The notes under the pieces are model-generated. The model did not search any database, was not told the origin of the DNA, and saw nothing but the letters and a program-made list of their open reading frames with translations. From contig NZ_OZ240249.1 of assembly GCF_965198245.1 (NCBI RefSeq), positions 2,914,001-2,978,000 on the forward strand: a stretch of 64,000 bases of DNA, read 5' to 3'. This document shows positions 41,087 through 49,293 of this stretch, in pieces (within the stretch, counting starts at the first letter, position 1; every line of letters begins with the position of its first letter). The DNA comes from Poriferisodalis sp965198245. Lineage in GTDB: Bacteria; Actinomycetota; Acidimicrobiia; Acidimicrobiales; Poriferisodalaceae. The position numbers were made by a program, and so were the translations under genes.

Positions 41087-41243
41087 CCGCAAGCGCGCCA
41101 TGCGCAAGTCCCCGACTCCCAGGACTGCCAAGGCGCTCACTCTGGCGGAGCTGAAGGAGCTTGCAGCGTCCGCTCCCCGCGATTGCTCCGACGACTACAA
41201 GCCCGGTCCTGCCATCGGCACTGCTGCGCCTGAGGCTGTCTGA
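41076..41243 (+). CDS. Small basic hypothetical protein
   Basis: A 55-aa frame with an ATG at 41076 and GGAGAGAG upstream. The start is very basic (MRTDRKRAMRKSP) followed by TLAELKELAASAPRD. It overlaps the end of the previous gene by 11 bp in another frame. Ends 13 bp before the right 26-bp repeat. Unknown role. Confidence 0.4.
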   Translation: MRTDRKRAMRKSPTPRTAKALTLAELKELAASAPRDCSDDYKPGPAIGTAAPEAV

Positions 41244-41256
41244 GGCTCTTTCGCCT

Positions 41257-41282
41257 GACGCCCGCCGGGTCGAGTAGCCCCG
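41257..41282 (+). repeat. 26-bp direct repeat, right copy
   Basis: Exact copy of 39763-39788, 1494 bp downstream and in the same orientation; no gene frame uses it here. Confidence 0.95.
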
Positions 41283-41286
41283 TCGG

Positions 41287-42699
41287 CTACAGCTCGAGCA
41301 ACGCGTTCTCGATGACCTCGGTCAAGGCAGGGTGGATGTAGAACTGGTCGTGCGCCATCTGGTCGACGGTCTGGCCGAATGTCATGCCCGAGATGAGCTG
41401 CTGGATCAGCGTGGAGGCCTGCGGGCCGATGATGTGGGCACCGAGCAGCTCGCGGGTCTCGGCATGCGCGATCAGCTTGGCGAAGCTGGCGTGGTCTTCC
41501 ATGGCCCAGCCGTAGGCGGTGTGGCCGAATGGCTTGTTCGCTACCGAGATCGGCAGACCGGCCGCTCGGGCGTCCCGCTCGGTCAAGCCGACAGACGCGA
41601 CCTGCGGGTGAGAGAACACCGCATGGGGTACCAGCCGTTCCGGCACCGAGCGCATGGGGCCGTCTGCGGCGCCCTCGGCCACGAGCAGGTTGTGCCGGAG
41701 CGCGCGCACCTGGGCGTTGGCGAGATGCTTGAGCTGGATCTCGCTGGCAAGGTCGCCGAAGGACCACACTCCCGGCGCGCTCGCCCGGAAATGCTCGTCG
41801 ACCAGCACGCGGCCGCCGTCGTGGGCCACCCCGGCCGCGTCGAGATTCAGCAGGTCGCCATTGGGAACCCGTCCGGTGGCCACCAGCAGGACATCGGCAC
41901 TCACCCGCTGGCGCTCCCCACCGGCGCTCAGCTCCATCGAGACGCCGCCGCTCGGCTCAGGACTCACCTGGGTGATCGTCGCGCCCAGCCGCAGATCGAA
42001 GTGCCGCTGCGCTGCGCTGGTGTATGCCTGCGACACATCGTCGTCCTCAGCCCGCAGCAACCGCTCGCTGCGGTTGATCATGGTCACCTCGGTGCCCAGA
42101 GCCGAGAACACGTAGCCCAGTTCGGCAGCGATGTAGCCGCCGCCCAGCACGATCATCCGCTTCGGCAGCTCGTCGAGCCGCATGACGGTGTCCGACGTGT
42201 GGTACGGCGTGCGATCGAGGCCAGGGAACGGCGGTATGAACGGTCGCGCACCGGCGCCCAGCACAACGTGGCGACCGCGGATGCGAGTCGTGCCCCCATC
42301 GTTCAGCTGGACTTCAAGCTCACGGTCGCCGATGAAGTGTCCCAAGCCCAAGAACACGTCGATATTCGGGCATGCGGTCCCGCAGCGGAACACCTTGCCC
42401 CCCTCCGCGATCGGGTCGATGCGGCCGAAGACGCGATCGCGGATGGCGGGCCAGTCAGCACCGTCGAACGAGGCGGAGATGCCGTACGTGGCGGCTGTGT
42501 GGATCGTGTCGGCCACATCGGCCGCGTACACGAACATCTTCGACGGAATGCACCCGACATTCAGGCAGGTGCCCCCGAACGTGCTGCGCTCGACGAGTGC
42601 GATCGACCAGTCGTCGAACTCCGGGCCCGGGATCGAGTTCGCCGAACCGCTGCCCACGATGACGAGATCGAAAGTGCTCGGATCAGCGGCATTCGGCAT
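41287..42699 (-). CDS. mtr: Mycothione reductase
   Basis: A 470-aa FAD/NAD(P)H disulfide reductase. VIVGSGSANS binds FAD, GTCLNVGCIPSK contains the redox Cys pair, VLGGGYIAAELG binds the nicotinamide nucleotide and the C-terminal HPALTEVIENALL supplies the active-site His. The GSGSAN and SKMFVYAAD variants are typical of mycothione reductase, which regenerates mycothiol, the actinobacterial thiol. The ATG at 42699 overlaps the stop of the upstream serine hydrolase gene (TGATG), so the two are coupled. Confidence 0.88.
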   Translation of the reverse strand: MPNAADPSTFDLVIVGSGSANSIPGPEFDDWSIALVERSTFGGTCLNVGCIPSKMFVYAADVADTIHTAATYGISASFDGADWPAIRDRVFGRIDPIAEGGKVFRCGTACPNIDVFLGLGHFIGDRELEVQLNDGGTTRIRGRHVVLGAGARPFIPPFPGLDRTPYHTSDTVMRLDELPKRMIVLGGGYIAAELGYVFSALGTEVTMINRSERLLRAEDDDVSQAYTSAAQRHFDLRLGATITQVSPEPSGGVSMELSAGGERQRVSADVLLVATGRVPNGDLLNLDAAGVAHDGGRVLVDEHFRASAPGVWSFGDLASEIQLKHLANAQVRALRHNLLVAEGAADGPMRSVPERLVPHAVFSHPQVASVGLTERDARAAGLPISVANKPFGHTAYGWAMEDHASFAKLIAHAETRELLGAHIIGPQASTLIQQLISGMTFGQTVDQMAHDQFYIHPALTEVIENALLEL

Positions 42700-43991
42700 C
42701 ACACGAGTGCCTGGTAGACGAGCGCCTTCAGCTCAGGCCGGATGGGATGGGTGCTCGAGGGCAGCAGCTGCGTCAGGAAGACGACGGTGATGTCCTCGAC
42801 CGGGTCCACCCAGAAGGCCGTCGATGCGGCGCCTCCCCAAGCGAACTCACCCTTGCTGGACACGACCTTGGCCTTCGCAGGGTCAAGCACGACCGAGAAG
42901 CCCAGCCCGAAGCCCACGCCGTCGAACGCCGCCTCGGAGAACAAGGCCCGGCCGCACTCGGTGAGGTCAGTCCCGCCCGGAAGGTGATTGCTGGCCATGA
43001 ATTCGAGGGTGCGCCGCCCGATGATGCGGGCCCCGTCCAGCTCACCGCCATTTCGCAGCATCTTGGTGAACCGGTGGTAATCCCCCATGGTCGACACCAG
43101 GCCGCCGCCGCCCGAGAGGATCTTGGGCGGCGCCAAGTAGGCAGACGTGCACGGATCGTCCAGGAGGGAGCGTCGCAGGCCCGGGTCGTCGAGGCGGTAC
43201 GCCGGCATCGCTGGGCCCGTGTTGCCCGCAAAGTTGCGCGCTGCCAGGACGGCTGTCGTGTAGTTGGCCGCGAAGCGCTCAACGTCGGCACGGGGCACTT
43301 CGAAGCCCGTGTCGGCCATGCCCAGCGGTCCGGTCACATGCTCGACCAGGTACTCGTCGAGGGATTGGCCAGAGACAAGCTCGACAACCCGGCCCAGCAC
43401 GTCGGTGGAGTAGCTGTAGTTCCACTCGGTACCCGGATCGAACAGCAGCGGGAGCGATGCGAGGGCTTCGCAGGTTTCTTCGAGATTGCCGGGAGCCCCC
43501 CAGTTGAAACCGTTTGCCCGGTAGAGCGCATCGACCTCGTTCGCGAAGTGAAAGTCGTACGTCAGGCCCGAGGTGTGGGTCAACAGGCTGTGGATCGTGA
43601 CCTCGCTGGCCGGTTCGGTTGTCTGGTACTGCATCACGTTGCCGCCCGCGAAGACGCGCGCGTTCGCGAACGACGGAATCCAGCGTGACACCGGGTCCGT
43701 GAGCTGGAAGAGGCCCTGTTCGTACAGTTGCATCGCTGCGATCGACACGATCGGCTTGGACATCGAGTAGATGCGATAGATCGTGTCGGACGTGACCGGC
43801 AGGGACCGCTCGCAATCCCGATCGCCATAGCGATGGGTGTACGCGATCTTGCCGCCGCGCGTCACGAGTGCCGAGACGCCGGGCAGGCGGCCATCGTCGA
43901 CGTAGCGATTCAGGTGCGTTGTGATGCGTCCCAGCCGGGCAGGGTCGAACCCCACCTCGGTCGGCTCGACTTCCGCCTCAATCGATCCCAT
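42699..43991 (-). CDS. Serine hydrolase, class C beta-lactamase family
   Basis: A 430-aa esterase or peptidase-like protein. The start at 43991 follows GGAGG; the frame is open to 44237 but that part is promoter DNA of the divergent gene. The nucleophile motif is YSMSKP (SxxK), the second motif is in WNYSYSTDVLG (YxN altered to YSY) and LGFSVVLDP and WGGAASTAFWVDP lie near the end. No signal peptide, so probably a cytoplasmic esterase, not a drug-resistance enzyme. Translationally coupled to the mycothione reductase gene. Confidence 0.85.
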   Translation of the reverse strand: MGSIEAEVEPTEVGFDPARLGRITTHLNRYVDDGRLPGVSALVTRGGKIAYTHRYGDRDCERSLPVTSDTIYRIYSMSKPIVSIAAMQLYEQGLFQLTDPVSRWIPSFANARVFAGGNVMQYQTTEPASEVTIHSLLTHTSGLTYDFHFANEVDALYRANGFNWGAPGNLEETCEALASLPLLFDPGTEWNYSYSTDVLGRVVELVSGQSLDEYLVEHVTGPLGMADTGFEVPRADVERFAANYTTAVLAARNFAGNTGPAMPAYRLDDPGLRRSLLDDPCTSAYLAPPKILSGGGGLVSTMGDYHRFTKMLRNGGELDGARIIGRRTLEFMASNHLPGGTDLTECGRALFSEAAFDGVGFGLGFSVVLDPAKAKVVSSKGEFAWGGAASTAFWVDPVEDITVVFLTQLLPSSTHPIRPELKALVYQALV

Positions 43992-44179
43992 CACTGCCTC
44001 CGACGGTTCTGCGCTGCGGTTTCGCAGGTTACGGCGCAGGTGCGCGCAGGGCGCGTCGCCAGGGGTTGAGCGAGCACTCGCTCCGTCGCACAGGTGATTC
44101 GAGCGTCGGGGTGAGCGCTTTATATCGACATTGATCGAGACAACACAGCCATCGAAGAAATAGATCGAAGATAATGCAC

Positions 44180-44210
44180 TTGACAGCAACCGAGTCGGCA
44201 CGGCTAAAGT
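44180..44210 (+). promoter_or_regulatory. Sigma70-type promoter
   Basis: TTGACA (44180-44185) and TAAAGT (44205-44210), 19 bp apart; GCTAAA two bases earlier gives 17. The surrounding AT-rich DNA is unusual for this genome. It drives the gene at 44287, leaving a leader of about 70 nt. The remainder of the 43992-44286 gap holds no gene that I could see. Confidence 0.55.
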
Positions 44211-44286
44211 GCGCACGCTCGCCGGGCACATTGCCATCCGGCCTGAGGTCCCGGCATCAATTGTGGGAACGGAAGGCGGAGTGGTC

Positions 44287-44673
44287 GTGACGAGAACCTA
44301 TGAATTCAGTGTGTATGCGGAAGGTGCCGACCTCACCGTTGCTTCGACGGTCGAACAACTGGAACGAGCTGGCTATACCCATCCCGCAGCTGCGGCAAGC
44401 GTTGGCATTCAAGCGCTCGTGTTCTCCCGGCCCGCAGAACGCCTCGCCGATGCTGCCGAATCAGCAGCGGCGGAGGCAGAGTGCATCGCTGAAGTGTGGA
44501 TTGCCCGCAACGTCCGAAGCGGTGCCGTGGCGGTGTTCGACCCCGTCACGATGGAACCCATGGACCTTGATGCCGATGCGACGCCGACCGATCCGACTGC
44601 TGCAATGCCGGCGCGGCCCCAGCGGAGAATCGGTCGCTCCCAGCACATCGGTTCACCTCTCCCGTTGCGCTAG
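44287..44673 (+). CDS. Hypothetical protein
   Basis: A 128-aa protein from the GTG at 44287 (another GTG at 44281), with GGAAGGCGGA upstream. The first ~55 residues (TRTYEFSVYAEGADLTVASTVEQLERAGY) look like a small alpha/beta fold; an Ala/Glu-rich helix follows (AADAAESAAAEAECIAEVW), then a Pro-rich tail. No family recognised. It has the only clear -35/-10 promoter of the window, so it may be well expressed. Confidence 0.55.
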   Translation: MTRTYEFSVYAEGADLTVASTVEQLERAGYTHPAAAASVGIQALVFSRPAERLADAAESAAAEAECIAEVWIARNVRSGAVAVFDPVTMEPMDLDADATPTDPTAAMPARPQRRIGRSQHIGSPLPLR

Positions 44674-44710
44674 CCAGCGCAGGAGGGGACTGGTCTCGCG
44701 AGGCCGGTCC

Positions 44711-44716
44711 TAGAGT
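44711..44716 (+). promoter_or_regulatory. -10 box of the histidine phosphatase gene
   Basis: TAGAGT, 6 nt before the GTG at 44723. Confidence 0.4.
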
Positions 44717-44722
44717 TCTCCG

Positions 44723-45445
44723 GTGTGGATGTCGGCAGCAGGCGAAATGGCTGACGAGCAGTTGCTCTCGCGGCTGCTGATTGTGCGGCACGGTGAATCA
44801 GTGGCAATGGCTGAGGGAATCGTCGGCGGACCCAAGGGATGCCGCGGCCTCACCGACCGCGGTCATGCTCAGGCTGCAGCACTCCGTGACAGATTCGCGG
44901 CCGGGCGCGAACCTGAGGTGCACTTCGTGTACACGTCGCCGTTGCCCCGAGCTGTGCAGACGACTGACATCGTGCTGCCGGCACTGGGCGGGGGCGAGCG
45001 GGGCAACCTCGACATTCGCATCCATGACGACCTCGAGGAAATGCGTCTTGGTCCCATCGACGGCATGACGTGGGAGGCCGCACGTCAGCAATTCGCTTTC
45101 GTCCGCTCTGACGGGCAGCCCTACGCACCGGTTGTACCCGGTGGGGAGAGCCGAGCCGGGTTCCGTCACAGAGTTGCGCAAGTGCTGAATGACATTGCAG
45201 CATCGCATCCGGGCGCCACGGTATTCGTGGGGTGCCATGGCGGAATCGTGTCCGCAGCAATGGCGATGGCATTCGGCATCCCGCCCGCCCAGCCGGGCGT
45301 CGGCGTGGTCACTGCGGTGACCTCGATCACCGAGCTCGAGCTGCTTGACGGCGACAACGGGCTGCTCGACGGCGACAAAGGGCGACGCTGGCAAGTGCGT
45401 CGCTTCAACGACGCTGCCCATCTCACCGCTGTCGAAGCGGCCTGA
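44723..45445 (+). CDS. Histidine phosphatase (phosphoglycerate mutase-like)
   Basis: A 240-aa branch 1 histidine phosphatase. LLIVRHGES has the phosphorylated His, TSPLPRAVQT the phosphate-binding Arg, and VFVGCHGGIVSA the second catalytic His. ATG codons at 44729 and 44747 are alternative starts, but the -10 box favours the GTG. Family members are mutases or broad phosphatases for sugar phosphates and nucleotides; the substrate here is unknown. A LLDGDNGLLDGDKG repeat near the C terminus is odd. Confidence 0.85.
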   Translation: MWMSAAGEMADEQLLSRLLIVRHGESVAMAEGIVGGPKGCRGLTDRGHAQAAALRDRFAAGREPEVHFVYTSPLPRAVQTTDIVLPALGGGERGNLDIRIHDDLEEMRLGPIDGMTWEAARQQFAFVRSDGQPYAPVVPGGESRAGFRHRVAQVLNDIAASHPGATVFVGCHGGIVSAAMAMAFGIPPAQPGVGVVTAVTSITELELLDGDNGLLDGDKGRRWQVRRFNDAAHLTAVEAA

Positions 45446-45490
45446 ACCGATAGCTCCCGCTTCGCAGAACACACAGGCTCTGCGACCTTC

Positions 45491-45496
45491 TAGCTT
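45491..45496 (+). promoter_or_regulatory. -10 box of the NicX-like operon
   Basis: TAGCTT; it implies a leader of about 20 nt containing GGAGGA before the ATG at 45524. Confidence 0.4.
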
Positions 45497-45523
45497 GGCG
45501 TTGTCGGGAGACTGGAGGACCGG

Positions 45524-46570
45524 ATGCTGGTCGAACGAATCGAAGCGAAATGGATTGACGCCTTCTCGTCAGTCTTCGAGATGTGCGGCGTCGAGTCGCC
45601 GCAAACTGCCGCAATCCTGTCGGAGAGCCAGAGCAGGGTCGTCAACGTGAACCTCGCTGAACTGGCGCTGGATCGCCTCGGCACACCACCTATCCACGTC
45701 ATCGTGCCCACGCCGCGCCAATCGGCGCCGGTACCCGTGAGGTCAACGGGAGCGTCGGATGCGATCGCCGGCTCGACGGCGGTCATTGCAGCCCTCGGCG
45801 CTGTGGACTTTGTCGTCGACTGCACGGTGGAGGGACTGCTGCACGCACCGGAGCTCCCGAAGATCCTCGGCGAGGGCACCCGGATTCTGATGGTCTCCAA
45901 CGAGCACCCAGAGGCCTTGGAGCGACTCCTGCCGGCGCCTGACCTCGAGCCGAAGGTGAAGGTCGGCATCAAGAAACTGATCGGGGCTCGCGAGATGGCT
46001 GTGACCTCGGCCGCAGGCACCGACCTGGTCGTCGACGTGAGCGAGGCCCCGTGCGGGGGCGGCTGGGGCTACACCTCGCGGCCGGGAACGATCAGCCATT
46101 GGCCCGGCGGTCTGTGCCTCGCATTCCCCAAGGCCGGAACCGTGAACGGCACCATCGTGATGGACCGCGGCGACATGAACCTCACGTTCAAGCGCTATAT
46201 CGAGTCACCGGTCACGCTGCACATCAGCGACGACTACGTCGTCGAAGTGGAAGGCACCGGCACTGACGCTGCGCTGTTCCGCAGCTACACCGACGCCTGG
46301 GGCGACCGGGAGGCATACGCGACCAGCCACGTGGGATGGGGCATGAACCCGGGCGCGCGTTGGGACACCATGTCGATGTACGACCGAAGCCAGACCAACG
46401 GCACCGAACAACGGGCCTTCGCCGGCAACTTCCTGTACTCCACGGGGGCGAACGAGCACGCCGGCCGCCACACGCTCGGGCACTTCGACTTGCCGATGCG
46501 GAATCACAGCGTGCTGCTCGATGGCGAGGCGGTCGTGATCTCCGGTGTGCTGCAAGGCGATCTGGCCTGA
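45524..46570 (+). CDS. NicX-like 2,5-dihydroxypyridine dioxygenase / M29-type metalloprotein
   Basis: A 348-aa protein resembling 2,5-dihydroxypyridine 5,6-dioxygenase (NicX), the ring-opening enzyme of nicotinate breakdown, which shares its fold with aminopeptidase T (M29). EAPCGGGWGYTSRPGTISHWPGG, HISDDYVVEVEGTG and SHVGWGMNPGARWD hold the conserved acid and His residues that bind iron; HLGHF-type ending is GRHTLGHFDLP. First gene of a likely catabolic operon with a CoA ligase and a dehydrogenase. The exact ring substrate is unproven. Confidence 0.7.
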   Translation: MLVERIEAKWIDAFSSVFEMCGVESPQTAAILSESQSRVVNVNLAELALDRLGTPPIHVIVPTPRQSAPVPVRSTGASDAIAGSTAVIAALGAVDFVVDCTVEGLLHAPELPKILGEGTRILMVSNEHPEALERLLPAPDLEPKVKVGIKKLIGAREMAVTSAAGTDLVVDVSEAPCGGGWGYTSRPGTISHWPGGLCLAFPKAGTVNGTIVMDRGDMNLTFKRYIESPVTLHISDDYVVEVEGTGTDAALFRSYTDAWGDREAYATSHVGWGMNPGARWDTMSMYDRSQTNGTEQRAFAGNFLYSTGANEHAGRHTLGHFDLPMRNHSVLLDGEAVVISGVLQGDLA

Positions 46571-46616
46571 GCACAAGCGCCAGCGACCTGCCAACCGATC
46601 CCTACCAGCCAGCACT

Positions 46617-48209
46617 GTGAGCGACCCCCGCCCGCTGGCTACCGGAGCTGACCTTGCAGCCCGCGTCGAGCGCTGGGCCGACCACTGCCCGGACGCGACC
46701 GCTCTCGTATTCGAAGGGGTCGAGCACACCTATGGCTCCTTCGCCGACCAGATCGCCGCTGCTGCCGGCTGGCTGGCGGCTGCGGGCATCGGCGAGGGCG
46801 ACCGCGTGGCGTGGCTCGGTCCGAATCGGCCAGCCGCACTGAGGTTGATGCTCAGCTGTTCCTGGCTGGGCGCCATCTACCTCCCCCTGAACTCGCGCCT
46901 GGCACCGCCCGAGCACCGGTGGATCCTCGACCACGCCGGACCGAGCCTGCTGGCCGTCGACACTGAATTCGAAGAGCACGCGGCATTGATCGGCACGCAA
47001 TGCGACACCCTCGTCGTGCCTGATGAGCCCCACGGCTTCAGCGCCCCGAAAGGGGCACCTGCGCGCCGGGGCACGTCGGCACACCCGGTGCTGCTGGCAT
47101 ACACCTCAGGTACCACCGGACACCCCAAGGGCGCACTGCTGGACCAAGCGGCCATGGCAGCCAATGCCGTCAACTCCACGCACGCACACGACCTCACCAG
47201 CGCTGATCGGGTGCTGACGGCCATTCCGTTGTTCCACGTCGGCGGGCTGAACATCCAGACACTCCCTGCAGTACTGGGCGGAGCGGCGGTGCTGATCCAT
47301 CGCGCCTTCGATCCCGGCCTGTTTCTTTCCGACGTCGAGCGGTGGCAGCCCACCTGGACGGTGCTGGTTCCAGCAGCGCTCGCCGCCGTTGCCGCTCACC
47401 CGCGCTTCGCGAGCGCCGATCTCGGCTCGCTTCGCGGGATCATGACGGGATCGTCACCTGTGCCCAGTGCCGTCACCGGGCCGTACTTCGAGCGGGGCCT
47501 GCCGGTCGGGCAGATCTACGGTTCGACCGAAACGGCCCCGATTGCCGTACACCTGCGCTGCGACGAAGCGGCCGGCCATCCGGGTTCGTGCGGAAAGCCT
47601 TCGACGATGTGCGAGGTGCGCATCGTCACCGACACAGGCAACGATGCGCTGCCTGGCGAGCACGGCGAGCTCTGGGTACGCGGGCAAAGCGTTCTGCGAG
47701 AGTACTGGCGGGACCCGCTGGGAACCGCAGAGGCAATCACCGACGGCTGGTTCCGGACTGGCGACGTCGGTCATGCTGACGCCGGCGGATGGATCTTCAT
47801 CGACGACCGGCGCAAGGACATGATCATCTCCGGTGGCGAGAACATCTACCCGGCAGAACTCGAAGAGGTGCTCGCCCGCAGCGACCTCGTCGCGGAAACC
47901 ACCGTCGTGGGAGTACCCGATGAACGTTGGGGCGAGGTTCCGGTGATCGTGGCGGTGCGTGCAGCACCGTCTGCAGACACGCTCGGCCACAAAGCCGGGT
48001 CCGACGATGCTGAGTCCGACGATGCCACCGCAGCAGCCCTGCTGCGCCTGTTCGACGGGCAGCTCGCGCGCTTCAAGCAGCCCAAGGCCGTCATCTGGCT
48101 CGACGAGCTGCCTCGCACCGCCTTGGGCAAAGTACGTAAGCACGAGGTGAAGGCGATGCTGGCGGAGCGCCGCACGGCAACACCCGACCACCGGAGGACC
48201 GCAAGATGA
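46617..48209 (+). CDS. AMP-dependent acyl-CoA ligase
   Basis: A 530-aa ANL-superfamily ligase. LLAYTSGTTGHPKGALLD, YGSTETAP, GWFRTGDVGHADAGGWIF, DRRKDMIISGGENIYPAELE and the C-terminal RTALGKVRKHEVK are in order and intact. The GTG at 46617 is chosen; it is 46 bp after the NicX-like gene, and the stop overlaps the next start (ATGA). It probably activates an organic acid formed in the same pathway. Closest by style to MenE/FadD-like ligases. Confidence 0.85.
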   Translation: MSDPRPLATGADLAARVERWADHCPDATALVFEGVEHTYGSFADQIAAAAGWLAAAGIGEGDRVAWLGPNRPAALRLMLSCSWLGAIYLPLNSRLAPPEHRWILDHAGPSLLAVDTEFEEHAALIGTQCDTLVVPDEPHGFSAPKGAPARRGTSAHPVLLAYTSGTTGHPKGALLDQAAMAANAVNSTHAHDLTSADRVLTAIPLFHVGGLNIQTLPAVLGGAAVLIHRAFDPGLFLSDVERWQPTWTVLVPAALAAVAAHPRFASADLGSLRGIMTGSSPVPSAVTGPYFERGLPVGQIYGSTETAPIAVHLRCDEAAGHPGSCGKPSTMCEVRIVTDTGNDALPGEHGELWVRGQSVLREYWRDPLGTAEAITDGWFRTGDVGHADAGGWIFIDDRRKDMIISGGENIYPAELEEVLARSDLVAETTVVGVPDERWGEVPVIVAVRAAPSADTLGHKAGSDDAESDDATAAALLRLFDGQLARFKQPKAVIWLDELPRTALGKVRKHEVKAMLAERRTATPDHRRTAR

Positions 48210-49132
48210 GCCAAGACTCCCCCGACCACGCCACGCAGTCCACGCCAGAGCCCACCGACGTCGCATTCATCGGGCTCGGCGTGATGGGCTACCCGATGGC
48301 CGGCCATCTCGCCGCGGCGGGCCACCGTGTCACGGTGTTCAATCGCACCACGAGCGTCGCGCAGCGGTGGTCCGACGAACACCCCGGAACAATCGCTACG
48401 ACGCCCTCGAACGCCACCGACGCGGCGGAGATCGTGTTCATGTGCGTGGGCGCCGACAACGACGTGCGAGCCGTCGCCTACGGCGATGACGGGGCTTTGG
48501 CGGCAATGAGCGAGGGCTCGATCCTCGTCGATCACACCACCGCCTCGGCCGCCCTTGCACGAGAGCTGTCTGATGAGGGCGCTGCGCGTGGGGTGGGCTT
48601 CGTCGACGCACCGGTGTCAGGCGGCGAAGCGGGCGCTCGCAACGGCGTCCTGACCGTCATGTGCGGTGGCGCCGCCGAGCACTTCGAACGGGCTCGCCCG
48701 ATCATGGACGCCTACGCACGAGCGGTGACGCTCATCGGGCCCGCGGGCTCGGGGCAGCTCACCAAGATGGTGAACCAGATCTGCATTGCCGGGCTGGTCC
48801 AAGCACTGTCCGAAGGCCTGGAGTTCGGTCGCCGGGCAGGACTCGATCTCGACGCCGTACTGGACACAATTTCGCAGGGCGCTGCCGGCTCTTGGCAGAT
48901 GTCCAACCGCGGCACGACGATGATGGCTGACGAGTTCGACTTCGGCTTCGCTGTCGACTGGATGCGCAAGGACCTCGGCATCGTGCTGTCTGAGGCACAG
49001 CGCAACGGCGCTCGGTTGCCGGTCACCGCGCTGGTTGACCAGTTCTACAAACGCATCGGGGAACTTGGCGGCGGCCGCTGGGACACGTCCAGCCTCATTG
49101 CCCTGCTGCGCCCACCTGATCACCGGTCCTAA
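48206..49132 (+). CDS. NAD(P)-dependent 3-hydroxyisobutyrate dehydrogenase-family enzyme
   Basis: A 308-aa beta-hydroxyacid dehydrogenase. DVAFIGLGVMGYPMAGHLAAAGH binds the nucleotide, FVDAPVSGGEAGARNG is the substrate loop and GSGQLTKMVNQI carries the catalytic Lys. It could act on 3-hydroxyisobutyrate, tartronate semialdehyde or a similar acid. Its ATG overlaps the ligase stop by four bases, so it is the last gene of the NicX-like/ligase/dehydrogenase operon. Confidence 0.88.
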   Translation: MSQDSPDHATQSTPEPTDVAFIGLGVMGYPMAGHLAAAGHRVTVFNRTTSVAQRWSDEHPGTIATTPSNATDAAEIVFMCVGADNDVRAVAYGDDGALAAMSEGSILVDHTTASAALARELSDEGAARGVGFVDAPVSGGEAGARNGVLTVMCGGAAEHFERARPIMDAYARAVTLIGPAGSGQLTKMVNQICIAGLVQALSEGLEFGRRAGLDLDAVLDTISQGAAGSWQMSNRGTTMMADEFDFGFAVDWMRKDLGIVLSEAQRNGARLPVTALVDQFYKRIGELGGGRWDTSSLIALLRPPDHRS

Positions 49133-49293
49133 GCCGTCGTTTGAACTGATCCAGCTCGGTGCGCGCACACTGCGGACACCCCGTCCTCAACCGCTGATTG
49201 CCGCTGCATTTCATATCCGGCTCTCTACTCCGAGTCATCTCGGCTGCTGATCGCGCGGTCGGGGTCTTGATCACGCGACTGGTGGGACCCGCC

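Larger units (their letters stand above)
39763..41282. mobile_element. 1.5-kb cassette bounded by 26-bp direct repeats
   Basis: A 1468-bp segment lies between two perfect copies of a 26-bp sequence, one of them the 3' end of the oxygenase gene. This is what site-specific integration into a gene end, restoring its stop, would leave. The cargo is a broken nuclease-like gene and two small unknown genes. Codon choice is looser (more GGG, TTG, GTG and G-ending codons) than in the genes on either side. There is no integrase or transposase, so movement must have been in trans, or the structure arose by duplication. Confidence 0.55.
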
